A stretch of DNA of 64,000 bases from Flavivirga amylovorans (GCF_030540875.1 NZ_JAUOEM010000002.1:340926-404925), one strand, 5' to 3'. Shown: positions 21,150 to 30,463, numbered from the stretch's first letter. Notes: generated by a model not told the origin, from the sequence alone. A program made the numbers and translations.

Positions 21150-22778
21150 ATGAATAATATTTATAAAATAGTTATGGGTAGCGTATTAGTAATGATATGC
21201 CTTACCTCATGTAGTGAAGATGAGCTTGTAGAAACTCCAAGAGATTCATTTTCACCCGAAAACCTTTTTGCTACCTCAAGTGGTTTTAATTCTTCTATGG
21301 CCGCTATTTATGATCGGGTAAGAGCAGAACGTAGCTTTGTGAATAAGTTAGCCTCTATGCAAACAGGAACAGATCTTTGTTATGGAGGGTTAACACATCC
21401 AAATATTCAACCACTGGAAACTTATGGAGCCGCAGTAACACCGTCATTTATACCTGGTTCAGATTGGTGGGATCATAGTTACCAAGTTATTGCTTGGGCT
21501 AACCTTATTATTGAGAAAGCTCAAGATGAAAATGTATCATGGAGTACTCCGGAAGATCCTGCAACCTTTAGTGGTGAAGCACGTTTTTTTAGAGCGTATT
21601 ATCATAATTTAGTTGTAAAACTGTTTGGAGATGCCCCTATAGCTGATGAGTTTTATACATTTCCTAAGTTGGATTTTGTGCGTAGTCCTAAAAATCAAGT
21701 ATTAGAATTTGTAAGAGATGATCTTATTTTTGCAGCAGACAATCTTCCTTCAGATCCATCAAGTGTAGATCCAGGACGAATAACAAGATGGGTGGCTTTA
21801 CATTTATTAAGTGAAGTATACCTTCAGTTAGGTGAAAATGGACTCGCTGAAAGTACAGCTCAAGAAGTTATAGATGGTCCTTTCCAATTAATGACTGATA
21901 GGTTTGGTCCTAATGCCACGAACCCTAAAGGAAATGTATTTCATGATTTATTTTTAGAAGATAATGTAGATTATCAAGACGGAAACCTAGAGACTATTTG
22001 GGCCATACAAAACAAATTTAATGTTATAGGAGGGCAGTCTGATAATAATGGCGATTGGACAAGAAGACAAATGGTAGCTAGATATGAAAGAGTTCCAGGG
22101 ATGACTATTGCAGATTCTCTGGGGGGGCGAAGTATTGGAAGAATAACGCCTACCGAAGCTTTCTTAAATTTATATGAAGCAGGTGATATGCGAAATGATA
22201 ATATTAATATAAGAAGAGATTGGTATTATAATAATGCTAGTACAATACCCGCAGGGAAAAGTGTTGGCGATTTAGTTGAAATATCTGATTTTGCAACAAC
22301 TCCTGAGGAATTGCAAGCTGCTAGAGATGTACTTTTATTTCCTTCTGTAACCAAATGGGATTTTGGTGTACAAAGATTTGAGGGGTCACCTAGATACATT
22401 GGTTCAGATAAAGATCAAGTTAAATATAGATTAGCTGAGACGTATTTGTTATTGGCAGAAGCACAACATCTTCAAGGTAAAAATATTGAAGCAGCAATTA
22501 GTATTAATACTGTAAGAAATAGGGTTAATGCGACACCTATTGCTGCGGGTGATGTGGATATGGATTTTATACTAGATGAAAGAGCTAGGGAGCTTTACGG
22601 TGAAAAGTATAGAAGACTTACGTTGTCAAGAACCGGAATGCTAGTTGAACGAGTTAGGGCAATGAATCTTGAAGCTGCCGCTGGAATAGGAGATCAACAT
22701 TTGTACTTTCCTATACCACAATCAGTTATAGACGGAAATCCTGATGCGGAATTTCCGCAGAATTCTGGATATCAATAA
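21150..22778 (+). CDS. susD: SusD/RagB family glycan-binding lipoprotein
   Basis: 542 aa from ATG 21150; an upstream ATG at 21114 would add 12 residues that spoil the lipoprotein signal (VLVMICLTSCSEDE). SusD features include FSGEARFFRAYYHNLVVKLF, the C-terminal YRLAETYLLLAEAQHLQGKN and the ending IPQSVIDGNP...NSGYQ. It starts 39 nt after the susC stop and is followed by a strong terminator, closing the operon. Confidence 0.95.
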   Translation: MNNIYKIVMGSVLVMICLTSCSEDELVETPRDSFSPENLFATSSGFNSSMAAIYDRVRAERSFVNKLASMQTGTDLCYGGLTHPNIQPLETYGAAVTPSFIPGSDWWDHSYQVIAWANLIIEKAQDENVSWSTPEDPATFSGEARFFRAYYHNLVVKLFGDAPIADEFYTFPKLDFVRSPKNQVLEFVRDDLIFAADNLPSDPSSVDPGRITRWVALHLLSEVYLQLGENGLAESTAQEVIDGPFQLMTDRFGPNATNPKGNVFHDLFLEDNVDYQDGNLETIWAIQNKFNVIGGQSDNNGDWTRRQMVARYERVPGMTIADSLGGRSIGRITPTEAFLNLYEAGDMRNDNINIRRDWYYNNASTIPAGKSVGDLVEISDFATTPEELQAARDVLLFPSVTKWDFGVQRFEGSPRYIGSDKDQVKYRLAETYLLLAEAQHLQGKNIEAAISINTVRNRVNATPIAAGDVDMDFILDERARELYGEKYRRLTLSRTGMLVERVRAMNLEAAAGIGDQHLYFPIPQSVIDGNPDAEFPQNSGYQ

Positions 22779-22860
22779 AAATAAGATATAGCTTATAACA
22801 TTAAGTATTCAAATTATTTAGTAGTTAGTTTATTCTGAGTTTATTTTGAGTTAGTTTTGA

Positions 22861-22894
22861 AAGGCTTTGAAACCTAAAAATGGTTTCAAAGCCT
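22861..22894 (+). terminator. Intrinsic terminator after susD
   Basis: Inverted repeat AGGCTTTGAAACC / GGTTTCAAAGCCT with a 7-nt loop, followed by AATTTTATATTTT. It lies 83 bp after the susD stop. Confidence 0.8.
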
Positions 22895-23170
22895 AATTTT
22901 ATATTTTATATTTGTAGAAAAATTAATTCTACCATACATAAATCGTATAAATACAAAAACAATAAACACACAACTTATTGGTTAGTAATTATTTACGTAT
23001 TTTATTTGCACTTAATGAGAGACTTAAACACTTATTGCTAATGGACATTGGATTGAAAACCAAAAACCAAAGTGCATTTAGAATATATCATTTTGGACAA
23101 TAGTATCGTAAAAGCAAACTGTAATACTAAAGATGCCAATACATCAAATATTACCAGAATATGGATGCAA

Positions 23171-23293
23171 TTTGATTTTGGTGCGGATGCTGAAAATCTG
23201 ATATCACAGGGTACTGCTAGCGCTACAAATAAAAGTAATATTACTATTGTACCAGATACCATTTATTATTGGCAAATAATTAATTACAGAATT
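23171..23293 (+). pseudogene. Decayed fragment of a Fn3 lipoprotein gene
   Basis: About 120 bp closely match the 3' part of the lipoprotein gene at 12647-13372. The translated pieces FGADAENLISQGT and IVPDTIYYWQI correspond to FGTDAENLVSQGT and IVPDTIYYWQI there. The reading frame lacks the signal peptide, the first domain and the proper C-terminus. The surrounding stretch 22895-23510 contains no other recognisable gene. It is a remnant of a duplication, left between the PUL and the NAD island. Confidence 0.75.
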
Positions 23294-23510
23294 TATATAT
23301 TGAAGATAAAATTGATTATTATCAACCCAATCTTGTTAATGATTTCCAATATTAACAAGGTATTCAACGGAAATAAAAAGGGACAAATCAAAAAAATCTA
23401 ATTTGCCCCATGATGTACACTACATTGACCTATTCTCGAACCAAGTACTAAAATTATTCAAACAGTTAATTGATTTAGATTGATCCTGATTACGCCTAAT
23501 TATACACAGC

Positions 23511-23543
23511 AAAAAACCAGAGAATCTAGATTCTCTGGTTTGA
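23511..23543. terminator. Intrinsic terminator downstream of the NAMPT-like gene
   Basis: AAACCAGAGAATCTAGA runs into its complement TCTAGATTCTCTGGTTT, an almost loop-less 14-bp stem with A/T tracts on both sides. It lies about 40 bp beyond the stop of the leftward NAMPT-like gene. Confidence 0.75.
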
Positions 23544-23581
23544 TTTAATTTATTCTAAAATCTGTCAACCTATTTTATTTT

Positions 23582-25036
23582 TTAGGCAATCTTTAATCGC
23601 TGTCTAATATCAATTAAAGATTCATCTATTATGAGTTCTCCATCTCTAAAAACCTCTTTTAATTCACCTTGCTTTTCTTCCTCCCATGTTACCTGATCTA
23701 TAAGCTTGTACGTCCCATTTGATTTGATGATTTTTAAAAGTCCTTTCGCTGACTTTTTTGTGCCATCATCGGTAACAGGGTCTTTGAATATTTCACGCCC
23801 TTCACCATCCACTTCTCCATAAGTAGCTTTCATAGCGAAACCAAAAGTATCACGAGTATTATATTGATATGTAAAAGAGCCTATACCCAAAACCACATTG
23901 GTAGAAGCAAATCCTTTCTGTTTTAGTCGTTCACAAATTTGAGTAGCTCTCTCTAAAGTTATACTATCGCCATAAATAGCTCCAATATGAGAGTCTAACT
24001 CTTTATATCCTTTATTGTTTATAGTGCCTCCAAAAACATCCCAAAGTAATTCTATGACACCTTTCTTTTCTTTTATTGTTTTACCATTTGGATTACCACA
24101 AATAATATCCACGGGGTCTCCACTATCAGGACGAATAACAACTTTTCCATTTCGCCCTAAAACCTCTTCTTTTAAATTAGGAAGATATTCAGTTAAGACT
24201 TTCCATAAATCCCAAGTATCTGAAACAATAGATACAATGCCATTTGGATATACTTCTGTTATTAACCTTTTGAAAGTGTCTTGTTCCCTTGTATCTGTAC
24301 CCATACACATTACAGAGTGCTCTGTTGCAGCTACAGATCCACCTATTAATTCAGTATCAGAATCTGCATTATAATACATCTCTAAAAAATCTATTGCAGG
24401 AATAGTGTCTGTCCCCGTAAAACTTAATAAATGACCTGCTGCACTTAGTTTTGCTGCTTCAAGTCCTGCCATTCCACGCATAGAGAAATCATGACCTTGC
24501 CAATCAACAAATTCAGGTATCGATGATGTTTCCTTAGCATATTTGTCTAAAATGATTCGATATTGCTTAGCTATTGTAGCCGAATTGCATGTTAGCCAAA
24601 CTGTTGTTGATATTAATGTTTCAAAATAATTTGTTAACCAAAAAAACTCTGATTTTGTATTGTACATTGTAAACATAGGAACCCTAATTGGAACAGAAAC
24701 ACCTTCAGGCAATGCTTTTATTACCATAGGTATGTAGCCTAAATCATGTAAATCTGATATATGTTGAATACCTACCTTGTTTTCTCCTAAATAGTTGTTG
24801 ATTCGTCTTGCATACTTTTCGCATACAGTCTTCTTTGGTTGGTTGAAAAAATTATCCTGAAAATCTTCAATCATATATTTTTCTATGAAATATTGCAACC
24901 CGAAAAAGACAACTTCATTAACACCTTCAATTCTGCTTTTTCTCGGTGTCCAATTAGAATAGACTAAAGTTGTACTGTCTGGGTATTGTCTCCTGTGATC
25001 TACTTTATAACCGTCTGTGTATAGTAATGGATTCAT
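23582..25036 (-). CDS. nadV: Nicotinamide phosphoribosyltransferase family (NAMPT/NadV; possibly Namat)
   Basis: 484 aa, the full length of NAMPT-type enzymes. It has the N-terminal YTDGYKVDHRRQYPDSTT, the core GLEAAKLSAAGHLLSFTGTD, the catalytic His region GSVAATEHSVMCMG, and the PRPP-site VIRPDSGDPVDII. Such enzymes join nicotinamide to PRPP to give NMN. The promoter carries two NrtR-like 21-bp repeats. In the NARP1 pathway a NAMPT-like protein (Namat) instead joins nicotinamide to ADP-ribose pyrophosphate, working with a PRPP-synthetase-like Adps. Because a PRPP-synthetase-like gene shares the same operators here, that reaction is a serious alternative. Sequence alone does not decide. Confidence 0.92.
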   Translation of the reverse strand: MNPLLYTDGYKVDHRRQYPDSTTLVYSNWTPRKSRIEGVNEVVFFGLQYFIEKYMIEDFQDNFFNQPKKTVCEKYARRINNYLGENKVGIQHISDLHDLGYIPMVIKALPEGVSVPIRVPMFTMYNTKSEFFWLTNYFETLISTTVWLTCNSATIAKQYRIILDKYAKETSSIPEFVDWQGHDFSMRGMAGLEAAKLSAAGHLLSFTGTDTIPAIDFLEMYYNADSDTELIGGSVAATEHSVMCMGTDTREQDTFKRLITEVYPNGIVSIVSDTWDLWKVLTEYLPNLKEEVLGRNGKVVIRPDSGDPVDIICGNPNGKTIKEKKGVIELLWDVFGGTINNKGYKELDSHIGAIYGDSITLERATQICERLKQKGFASTNVVLGIGSFTYQYNTRDTFGFAMKATYGEVDGEGREIFKDPVTDDGTKKSAKGLLKIIKSNGTYKLIDQVTWEEEKQGELKEVFRDGELIIDESLIDIRQRLKIA

Positions 25037-25056
25037 GTCTTTAGTGTTTAAATTAA

Positions 25057-25077
25057 TTTGCGTAATTATTACACAAA
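25057..25077. promoter_or_regulatory. NrtR-type operator overlapping the NAMPT promoter
   Basis: 21-bp imperfect inverted repeat TTTGCGTAA-TTA-TTACACAAA. On the minus strand it starts within the -7 box TATATTTG, which lies 19 nt after a -33 TTTG. A bound protein would block transcription of the NAMPT-like gene. Confidence 0.8.
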
Positions 25078-25108
25078 TATATAAACAAAAAAGATCTAAA
25101 CAAATTAA

Positions 25109-25129
25109 TTTGTGTTTTTTTTACGCAAA
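25109..25129. promoter_or_regulatory. Second NrtR-type operator upstream of the NAMPT promoter
   Basis: TTTGTGTTT-TTT-TTACGCAAA, same 21-bp spacing as the other sites, just upstream of the -33 element. The paired arrangement (one site before -33, one on -7) is repeated in front of the PRPP-synthetase-like gene. Confidence 0.75.
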
Positions 25130-25144
25130 TTGATTCGATTATAA

Positions 25145-25576
25145 TTAAAGAATAGAATTTACCGCAATACTTAGACTATTAAATACACTAACTTTGTATT
25201 TATTACAAAGGGTTTTTATATATCTACTTTGGTAAAATTCATTAGGGCAAACTACAACTAACTTGGATGTTTTAATATACATGCCTAATTCTATTAACGA
25301 AATTGGTGATTTTGAACTTGGTAAAAAATTTAAAAATACTTTATCTGCTAAATGTAGCGCATCCAATTCCCAATGTATATGATTTTTCATTTGAGAATCA
25401 TTTAACTCATTATGATTTATTATTGTTGGGTCTAGAAAATGAGCTTTGGCTCCAATTATATCAATTACTTCTTTCCTCCAATTACTAGGTAAGTTCAAAT
25501 CAATACTTCCTGCTAAAAAAATATAATTTTTATGTTTTTCTTTAATCGGTAAGGTAATTGAAGAAGTGTATATCAT
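25145..25576 (-). CDS. Nucleoside 2-deoxyribosyltransferase-like protein
   Basis: 143 aa, normal for this Rossmann-like family. Visible features are the N-terminal strand and loop IFLAGSIDLNLPSNWRKEV, a middle HWELDALHLADKVFLNFLP segment and the catalytic-type Glu in ISLIELGMY, followed by KLVVVCPNEFYQS. Relatives cleave or transfer the N-glycosidic bond of (deoxy)nucleosides and nucleotides. Beside NAD and ADP-ribose enzymes it may act on a nucleotide breakdown product or on an NAD-derived glycoside (inference). It lies between the NAMPT-like gene and the phosphoesterase, all leftward. Confidence 0.7.
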   Translation of the reverse strand: MIYTSSITLPIKEKHKNYIFLAGSIDLNLPSNWRKEVIDIIGAKAHFLDPTIINHNELNDSQMKNHIHWELDALHLADKVFLNFLPSSKSPISLIELGMYIKTSKLVVVCPNEFYQSRYIKTLCNKYKVSVFNSLSIAVNSIL

Positions 25577-25654
25577 AATAATTTATTTGATAAATCTAAA
25601 ATTCAAAAAGGGAAATTAAAACACTTATGTATGGTTGATTACCCTATAAAGACT

Positions 25655-26383
25655 TTAGTTTCTGCCTTTTTCATTAGGGTATAACTCGTTTACATTATCA
25701 CTTTGCCAATATTGCTTAGTATTCACATCAAGCACGGTTAATTTACCTGTAAAAGCCGCGCCAGTATCTATATTCCATACATTAATGGCATTCATAGGAG
25801 TTTCAATATTATAGTATAACGTTGGAGTATGACCTATGTAAATCTCATTATAGATTTTTAAGCGTTTTGGATATAAAACAGAATGCTTTTTAACTCGTTT
25901 ATCCATTGTTAGAACCATTTCCCACAATGTTCTATCCCAATTATAATTTGATTTGTAAAACTCTTGTTCTGGACCTTTCATAGAAGTATATCCTGCGTGA
26001 ATAAAAAGATTATTGTTATCATCCACATAATACAACTTCATACGTTCAAAAAAGTTTAGATGCTTCTTCTTTTCTTCATCAGATAGTTGTTGGTAACCTT
26101 CAAATGTTAAAGCTCCCCCATGAAATAACCATGTTCGATTAGCTTTTCCTATTCTTAAATAATCTTCGCACCATACATCATGATTACCTTTTATAAATAT
26201 ACACTCCTGCTTTTCAGACAGCTCAATTAAATATTGAATAGTCTGAGCCGATTCACTCCAGCCATCTATATAATCTCCTAGAAAAATTAAAGTGTCGTCT
26301 GTCGTTACTTTAGCTCGTTCTAAAACTTGAATTAAGGCTTTTAAACCTCCATGTATATCTCCTATTACTAATGTTCGCTTCAT
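25655..26383 (-). CDS. Metallophosphoesterase (PPP/Ap4A-hydrolase type)
   Basis: 242 aa with all family metal motifs: GDIHGG (residues 8-13), GDYIDGWSES, GNHDVW, and downstream His residues in FIHAGYTS and IYIGHTP. Members hydrolyse phosphoprotein, diadenosine polyphosphate or other phosphoester bonds with two metal ions. It starts one base after the preceding macro-domain gene ends and is the last gene of the long ADP-ribose operon. A role on ADP-ribose phosphates or on phospho-ends left by Tpt1-type chemistry is possible but not shown. Confidence 0.85.
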   Translation of the reverse strand: MKRTLVIGDIHGGLKALIQVLERAKVTTDDTLIFLGDYIDGWSESAQTIQYLIELSEKQECIFIKGNHDVWCEDYLRIGKANRTWLFHGGALTFEGYQQLSDEEKKKHLNFFERMKLYYVDDNNNLFIHAGYTSMKGPEQEFYKSNYNWDRTLWEMVLTMDKRVKKHSVLYPKRLKIYNEIYIGHTPTLYYNIETPMNAINVWNIDTGAAFTGKLTVLDVNTKQYWQSDNVNELYPNEKGRN

Positions 26384-26384
26384 T

Positions 26385-26987
26385 TTAATGATGCCAAATT
26401 AAACTGTTTTCATTTAACTCATACTGAAATCGTTGAGCATCTCCAAATTCTTTAAATATCCGTTTTTTGTTAAGAATAATTTCTTCATAAGCTAAAAACA
26501 TTTGTTTTGCTGCAATATGATATGGCATTCTTCCACAACCAGTACACAATCCTGGAATACTAACAGACTCAATTTTTGGATGCTTTTTGCAAGCTATCAA
26601 TATTCCTTTCATCGCCAAATAAGGGTTTATGGAGGTAGCAATATTAAAATTCATAGGCACTCTCATTGTTGGTGCCGAAATTAAAAAAGGGACTTCCGTG
26701 TCTCCAGTCTCTAAAGTGATTGTTTGACCAATTAACAACTCTCCTTCAGCAGAATTGTAAATTTGCTTTTGAAGATTTTCTTGAATATGCCAACCAAATC
26801 GTTCAGATAACACATAGTCTAGACTACCATCCATGAATCCGAATGAATTAGCAGGACTAACAATGGCATCGCTTTTAACTTTAGTAATATCTTCTTTAAG
26901 AATTTCTACATTTTCATATTTAGAAAAGTATTCTTTCCATTCCTTTCCTAAATTATCATCTAAATAAACTAATTTTATTTTTAACAT
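26385..26987 (-). CDS. Macro-domain protein
   Basis: 200 aa. Recognisable macro-domain elements are the early DAIVSPANSFGFMDGSLDYV (ADP-ribose-binding loop 1) and the later SVSIPGLCTGCGRMP (loop 2). The SPANSFG variant differs from the NAANT form of the other macro gene in this operon, so the three macro proteins are of different subfamilies. Expected to bind or hydrolyse ADP-ribose derivatives. Overlaps the end of the Tpt1 gene by 7 nt, consistent with coupled translation. Confidence 0.85.
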   Translation of the reverse strand: MLKIKLVYLDDNLGKEWKEYFSKYENVEILKEDITKVKSDAIVSPANSFGFMDGSLDYVLSERFGWHIQENLQKQIYNSAEGELLIGQTITLETGDTEVPFLISAPTMRVPMNFNIATSINPYLAMKGILIACKKHPKIESVSIPGLCTGCGRMPYHIAAKQMFLAYEEIILNKKRIFKEFGDAQRFQYELNENSLIWHH

Positions 26988-27529
26988 AACTCTTTAAAAT
27001 TTATAAATTCAAATGGCACAGCATCAGCCAGCCAAACTCCGTTTTCCGAGATGAAAAATTGATGCCCTTCTTTTTGCATTTCTAAAGCCCTAATACTAAG
27101 TATTACAGGTTTTCCTCTTCTGGAACCTACTTTTATAGCCGTATCTCTATCTTTACTTAAATGAACATGCTGTCGACTCATTTTCTTTAACCCATGTAAT
27201 TTAATCTCAGGAATAAATTTTAACACGGTACCATGATATAAAAACGCTGGAGGTGTTTGAGGTTTCAATTCCAAATCTATTGTTTTTAATGAATGTCCTT
27301 GATTTGCTCTAATTTTAGTTTTATCATGATTAAACGAAAATCGTTGTTTATCATTCGTGGCAACAATCTCATCTAATTCCTCAAACGAAAACCGCAACTT
27401 AGACTTCTCTAAAATATCACTTATAGTAGCCCAACCATTTTCATCTAGTGTAAGTCCAATTTTTTCAGGTTGATGTCTTAATATCAAACTCAAAAACTTA
27501 CTAATTTGTTTTTTATGTTGTTCTGTCAT
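26981..27529 (-). CDS. kptA: RNA 2'-phosphotransferase, Tpt1/KptA family
   Basis: 182 aa, the usual length. Motifs: LSLILRHQPEKIGLTLDENG at the N-terminus, then RANQGHS, LYHGT, and MSRQHVHLSKDRDTAIKVG, which carry the conserved Arg-His-Arg-Arg set. The enzyme moves an internal RNA 2'-phosphate to NAD+, giving repaired RNA, nicotinamide and ADP-ribose 1'',2''-cyclic phosphate. Some relatives cap or decorate RNA ends with ADP-ribose. It therefore links the ADP-ribose island with the RNA-ligase and tRNA island 20 kb away, although RtcB-type ligation leaves no 2'-phosphate. Overlaps both neighbours. Confidence 0.93.
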   Translation of the reverse strand: MTEQHKKQISKFLSLILRHQPEKIGLTLDENGWATISDILEKSKLRFSFEELDEIVATNDKQRFSFNHDKTKIRANQGHSLKTIDLELKPQTPPAFLYHGTVLKFIPEIKLHGLKKMSRQHVHLSKDRDTAIKVGSRRGKPVILSIRALEMQKEGHQFFISENGVWLADAVPFEFINFKELC

Positions 27530-28503
27530 TTCTCTTTTATTCTATATTTCATAGATAATTCATCACATAATTTTGTAATATCTTCTTTTCTAGATAACAC
27601 ATTTATCCAACTATATGGGATAGCATCATATCCATATAATAAGCCCGCTAGCCCTCCTGCAATTGCTCCAGTTGTATCTGTATCTTTTCCCAAATTAACA
27701 GCTTTCAAAACAGTTTCCTCATAATCCTCAGAATTTAAAACACACCATAAGCTAGCTTCTAAACTGTCTAAAACATATCCACTAGAATTAATTTCATTTT
27801 CTTCAAGCTTATGCAAGACTTGTACTTGATAATTTTCAACTTGATTTTCTAATATTTTGTGAAATTTGTCCATTTCATTCTGAGAACAAACAGCATTATT
27901 ATTCAAAAAATAATTTACTTCAATCTGCATCTCTTTATAGGCTTCCCTTTTAGTTTTATCTTCTAAAAGTTTAATAGCATATTCTAAGTAAATAAAACAT
28001 GCTAAAACCGATCTAATATGAGCATGAGTAATTGATGAAACATCTTTTATTATATCAAATCTCTTTTCTATTTTAAGATCTTTTATATAAAACAATAAAG
28101 GTAAAATTCGCATTAAAGAACCATTACCGTTATCCATTTCTGAATAACCACCTGCAAGTATTGGTTTTGTCCCCGTCTGTATGGAATGAATGGCTTGATT
28201 TGTAGAAATACCAATATCAAAAACCTGACCGTGAGGTGTCCAAATTTCCTCATTTCTCCATTGAACAAACTTTTTACCTATATCATTAATGTCATATTTC
28301 TTGCATAAACTTTCCGCTAGGCAAAACGTAAGTGAACTGTCATCACTCCAAGTTCCTAAAGGTTGTCCATGAGCTCCGTACTCTAACATCCCTTTAACAG
28401 GAAACCGTTTTAAATAATCCCTGTCTTTAAATTCAACAGGTACTCCTAAAGCATCGCCTACGGCTAATCCAAATAATGCTGCATGTACTTTATCTTGGTT
28501 CAT
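27526..28503 (-). CDS. ADP-ribosylglycohydrolase (ARH/DraG family)
   Basis: 325 aa. The two magnesium-binding motifs are present: GTWSDDSSLTFCLAES near residue 50 and GKDTDTTGAIAGGLAGLLYG near 290. The NGSLMRILPL loop and SSITHAHIRS helix are also typical. The family removes ADP-ribose from arginine, serine or other acceptors. It sits directly upstream of the Tpt1 gene (4-nt overlap) in the same leftward operon. All key Asp residues are kept, so it should be active. Confidence 0.93.
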   Translation of the reverse strand: MNQDKVHAALFGLAVGDALGVPVEFKDRDYLKRFPVKGMLEYGAHGQPLGTWSDDSSLTFCLAESLCKKYDINDIGKKFVQWRNEEIWTPHGQVFDIGISTNQAIHSIQTGTKPILAGGYSEMDNGNGSLMRILPLLFYIKDLKIEKRFDIIKDVSSITHAHIRSVLACFIYLEYAIKLLEDKTKREAYKEMQIEVNYFLNNNAVCSQNEMDKFHKILENQVENYQVQVLHKLEENEINSSGYVLDSLEASLWCVLNSEDYEETVLKAVNLGKDTDTTGAIAGGLAGLLYGYDAIPYSWINVLSRKEDITKLCDELSMKYRIKEK

Positions 28504-28514
28504 CTTTTATATTT

Positions 28515-28880
28515 TTATTTAAAATCATAAACAATTGTTTTGATTTCGTTTTTAATTAAACAATCTTGAAGAATCGGTTCTATTCTTTCCCATTTTCCTC
28601 CTGCTAAACCACATCCAATTCTTGGCATGTGCACTGAAGCATTTAGTTCTTTTGCTTTTATCAAAACTCCTTGCATTCCTTTTTCAATGGCTTCATATCG
28701 AATTGGTGGATTTCCTTGTTCATCTTTTCTAATTTTATGTTGACCAATTACATTGGCAATCCATAAATCATTTTCAACTTTTACGAACTGTACCTTTCCT
28801 AATTCGAAATTATTTTGTGATTTATGCCATGCTCTATAAGATGACTCTGGCATTGACCATCTTTTTGAAATAGCCATCAC
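28515..28880 (-). CDS. Macro-domain protein, N-terminally truncated in its present frame
   Basis: 121 aa from a GTG that overlaps the previous stop (GTGA). The readable part begins in the middle of a macro fold ([20 protein letters not shown]) and keeps the second loop [20 protein letters not shown]. The missing first loop is still encoded just upstream in the same frame (28881-28931: [17 protein letters not shown]), preceded directly by an in-frame TAA and without any ATG, GTG or TTG. The gene has therefore lost its start and first strand, or is made as a -1 frameshift fusion with the preceding macro protein at the A6 run 28928-28933. Confidence 0.75.
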   Translation of the reverse strand: MMAISKRWSMPESSYRAWHKSQNNFELGKVQFVKVENDLWIANVIGQHKIRKDEQGNPPIRYEAIEKGMQGVLIKAKELNASVHMPRIGCGLAGGKWERIEPILQDCLIKNEIKTIVYDFK

Positions 28881-29416
28881 AAATCCCTTTCCCCATCCAC
28901 CGATATCATTACAAACATGTACAATAATTTTTTATAAACCCCATAATTTTCATCATCATAACAAACAAAAATCACCTCATCAATTATAGGGTTTTCTTTT
29001 ATTGTATTTACAGCTATAAGTGCTGCTTTCTCTTTTGGAAACTTATAAATTCCTGTGCTTATATTTGGAAAAGCAATACTCTTAGCATTATGTTCTTTTG
29101 CTAATTTTAAGCTATTGCTATAGCAATTTTTCAACAACTCTTCCTCATTATTGCTTCCTCCATTCCATACAGAGCCAACCGTGTGAATCACATATTTGGC
29201 AGGTAATAAACCACCTGTGGTAATTACTGCTTCTCCAGTTTTACAACCGCCCTGTTTGTTCCTAATCTTTATACATTCTTCTAAGATAGTTTTACCACCT
29301 GCCTTATGAATAGCCCCATCAACACCACCACCGCCTAACAATGACGTGTTTGCTGCATTAACTATAATATCAGCAGTTACTTTAGTAATATCTCCCTGTA
29401 CGCATCTAATTTTCAT
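28877..29416 (-). CDS. Macro-domain protein (O-acetyl-ADP-ribose deacetylase type)
   Basis: 179 aa. Classical MacroD/YmdB-like sequence: [20 protein letters not shown] with the catalytic-type Asn and GGG loop, AIHKAGG, and the second loop [14 protein letters not shown]. Members hydrolyse mono-ADP-ribose esters and O-acetyl-ADP-ribose. The normal family C-terminus is near VYKKLL; the last 13 residues here (from YMFVM) are read from the start of the next macro gene in another frame, a sign of a small deletion joining the two genes. Confidence 0.92.
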   Translation of the reverse strand: MKIRCVQGDITKVTADIIVNAANTSLLGGGGVDGAIHKAGGKTILEECIKIRNKQGGCKTGEAVITTGGLLPAKYVIHTVGSVWNGGSNNEEELLKNCYSNSLKLAKEHNAKSIAFPNISTGIYKFPKEKAALIAVNTIKENPIIDEVIFVCYDDENYGVYKKLLYMFVMISVDGERDL

Positions 29417-29828
29417 TATTTCTCAATTTATCAATAACACTTTTCGGGATAGGATGCATAGCTTTTTTAAATTTCTCTCCAATAAAAACTTTAATTATAT
29501 CTATTTCTCCAACAATAGCCTTATTGAACGTTTCTAACTCTTCAGAAGGCACCCATAATTCATTATGATGAGAACCTCCTACATTTTCTATTTTATATTT
29601 TAAAAATTCTTCTTCGGTAACTTCAAATGCTGTTACAAACCCTAAATAATTACCAAACTCATCTTTCGTATTCCACTGTGAGGCAATCTCACAAGCATAT
29701 AGTTCATTTAAAACGGGATAAAAAATAGGTTGCCACTCTAATCTAGGAGGGAATTTTTTAAAATCACTTTCCGCAATTAGAATTAACTCTTTTTCACCGA
29801 TTGGTCTATATAATGTTTTTGTTTTCAT
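29406..29828 (-). CDS. Small protein of the ADP-ribosylation/crystallin J1-labelled family
   Basis: 140 aa. It matches, from memory, a family of about 140-residue proteins usually labelled ADP-ribosylation/crystallin J1: start [18 protein letters not shown], then [17 protein letters not shown], and [20 protein letters not shown]. No function has been proved to my knowledge. Its stop and start overlap both neighbours by about 10 and 4 nt, so it is embedded in the ADP-ribose operon and probably acts on the same chemistry. Confidence 0.7.
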   Translation of the reverse strand: MKTKTLYRPIGEKELILIAESDFKKFPPRLEWQPIFYPVLNELYACEIASQWNTKDEFGNYLGFVTAFEVTEEEFLKYKIENVGGSHHNELWVPSEELETFNKAIVGEIDIIKVFIGEKFKKAMHPIPKSVIDKLRNNEN

Positions 29829-30457
29829 AACTCAATTTTCAAACGTATTCTTGTATTATCATTTTTAGGTAAATAAGGCTTTTCTTCTGGGATAATTAAT
29901 TTATCTAAATCTTTATTTAATACATGCTGATATTGTTCTCTAACAAAATCGGAAATATCATGTATTTCTAAAATATCCTCTTTTGAATACCTTTTAATGT
30001 CTTCATTTCTAATCCCCACTTGGATTGCTCTTCTTTCTATTTTTGCTCCATATGGATCATGATCTGGATCCCATTGTAAACGAATATTAGAGTTTTTTAC
30101 AGCTTCTTGCCATACGTCTCTATTATCATAAATGCTACTTTGAAAACTAGAATAAACAGCAGCATCCAAATATCGTTTAAAAACTTCTCGTTTTAAGTGT
30201 ATTGCTAAAACAACCTCTTGTCCCTCTTTAGTTCCCCAACCATTACGATACATCATCCACAAAAAATTAGGTTTAATCCATGTCATTCTATCAAGGCTAA
30301 AAGCACCTCCGAAATATTGATTCTTTACGGCAAAATGTCCTATTTCTGACCTATAAGATTGATATACTATTATTTTATCATCATCATATTGAGCCATAAT
30401 ATGATGCCCGTTTCGAGGCCATTCTTTAATTTGTTCTTTATATAATTTTAATTTCAT
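29825..30457 (-). CDS. DUF4291 family protein
   Basis: 210 aa. DUF4291 features: YDDDKIIVYQSYRSEIGHFA near the N-terminus, MTWIKPNFLWMMYRNGWGTK, an internal LQWDPDHDPYGAKIERRAIQ block and VGIR. The family is of unknown function. The long run of ADP-ribose-handling neighbours suggests that it writes, reads or erases such a modification (inference). It is 6 nt downstream of the PARG gene. Confidence 0.85.
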   Translation of the reverse strand: MKLKLYKEQIKEWPRNGHHIMAQYDDDKIIVYQSYRSEIGHFAVKNQYFGGAFSLDRMTWIKPNFLWMMYRNGWGTKEGQEVVLAIHLKREVFKRYLDAAVYSSFQSSIYDNRDVWQEAVKNSNIRLQWDPDHDPYGAKIERRAIQVGIRNEDIKRYSKEDILEIHDISDFVREQYQHVLNKDLDKLIIPEEKPYLPKNDNTRIRLKIEL

Positions 30458-30463
30458 TTTTCT

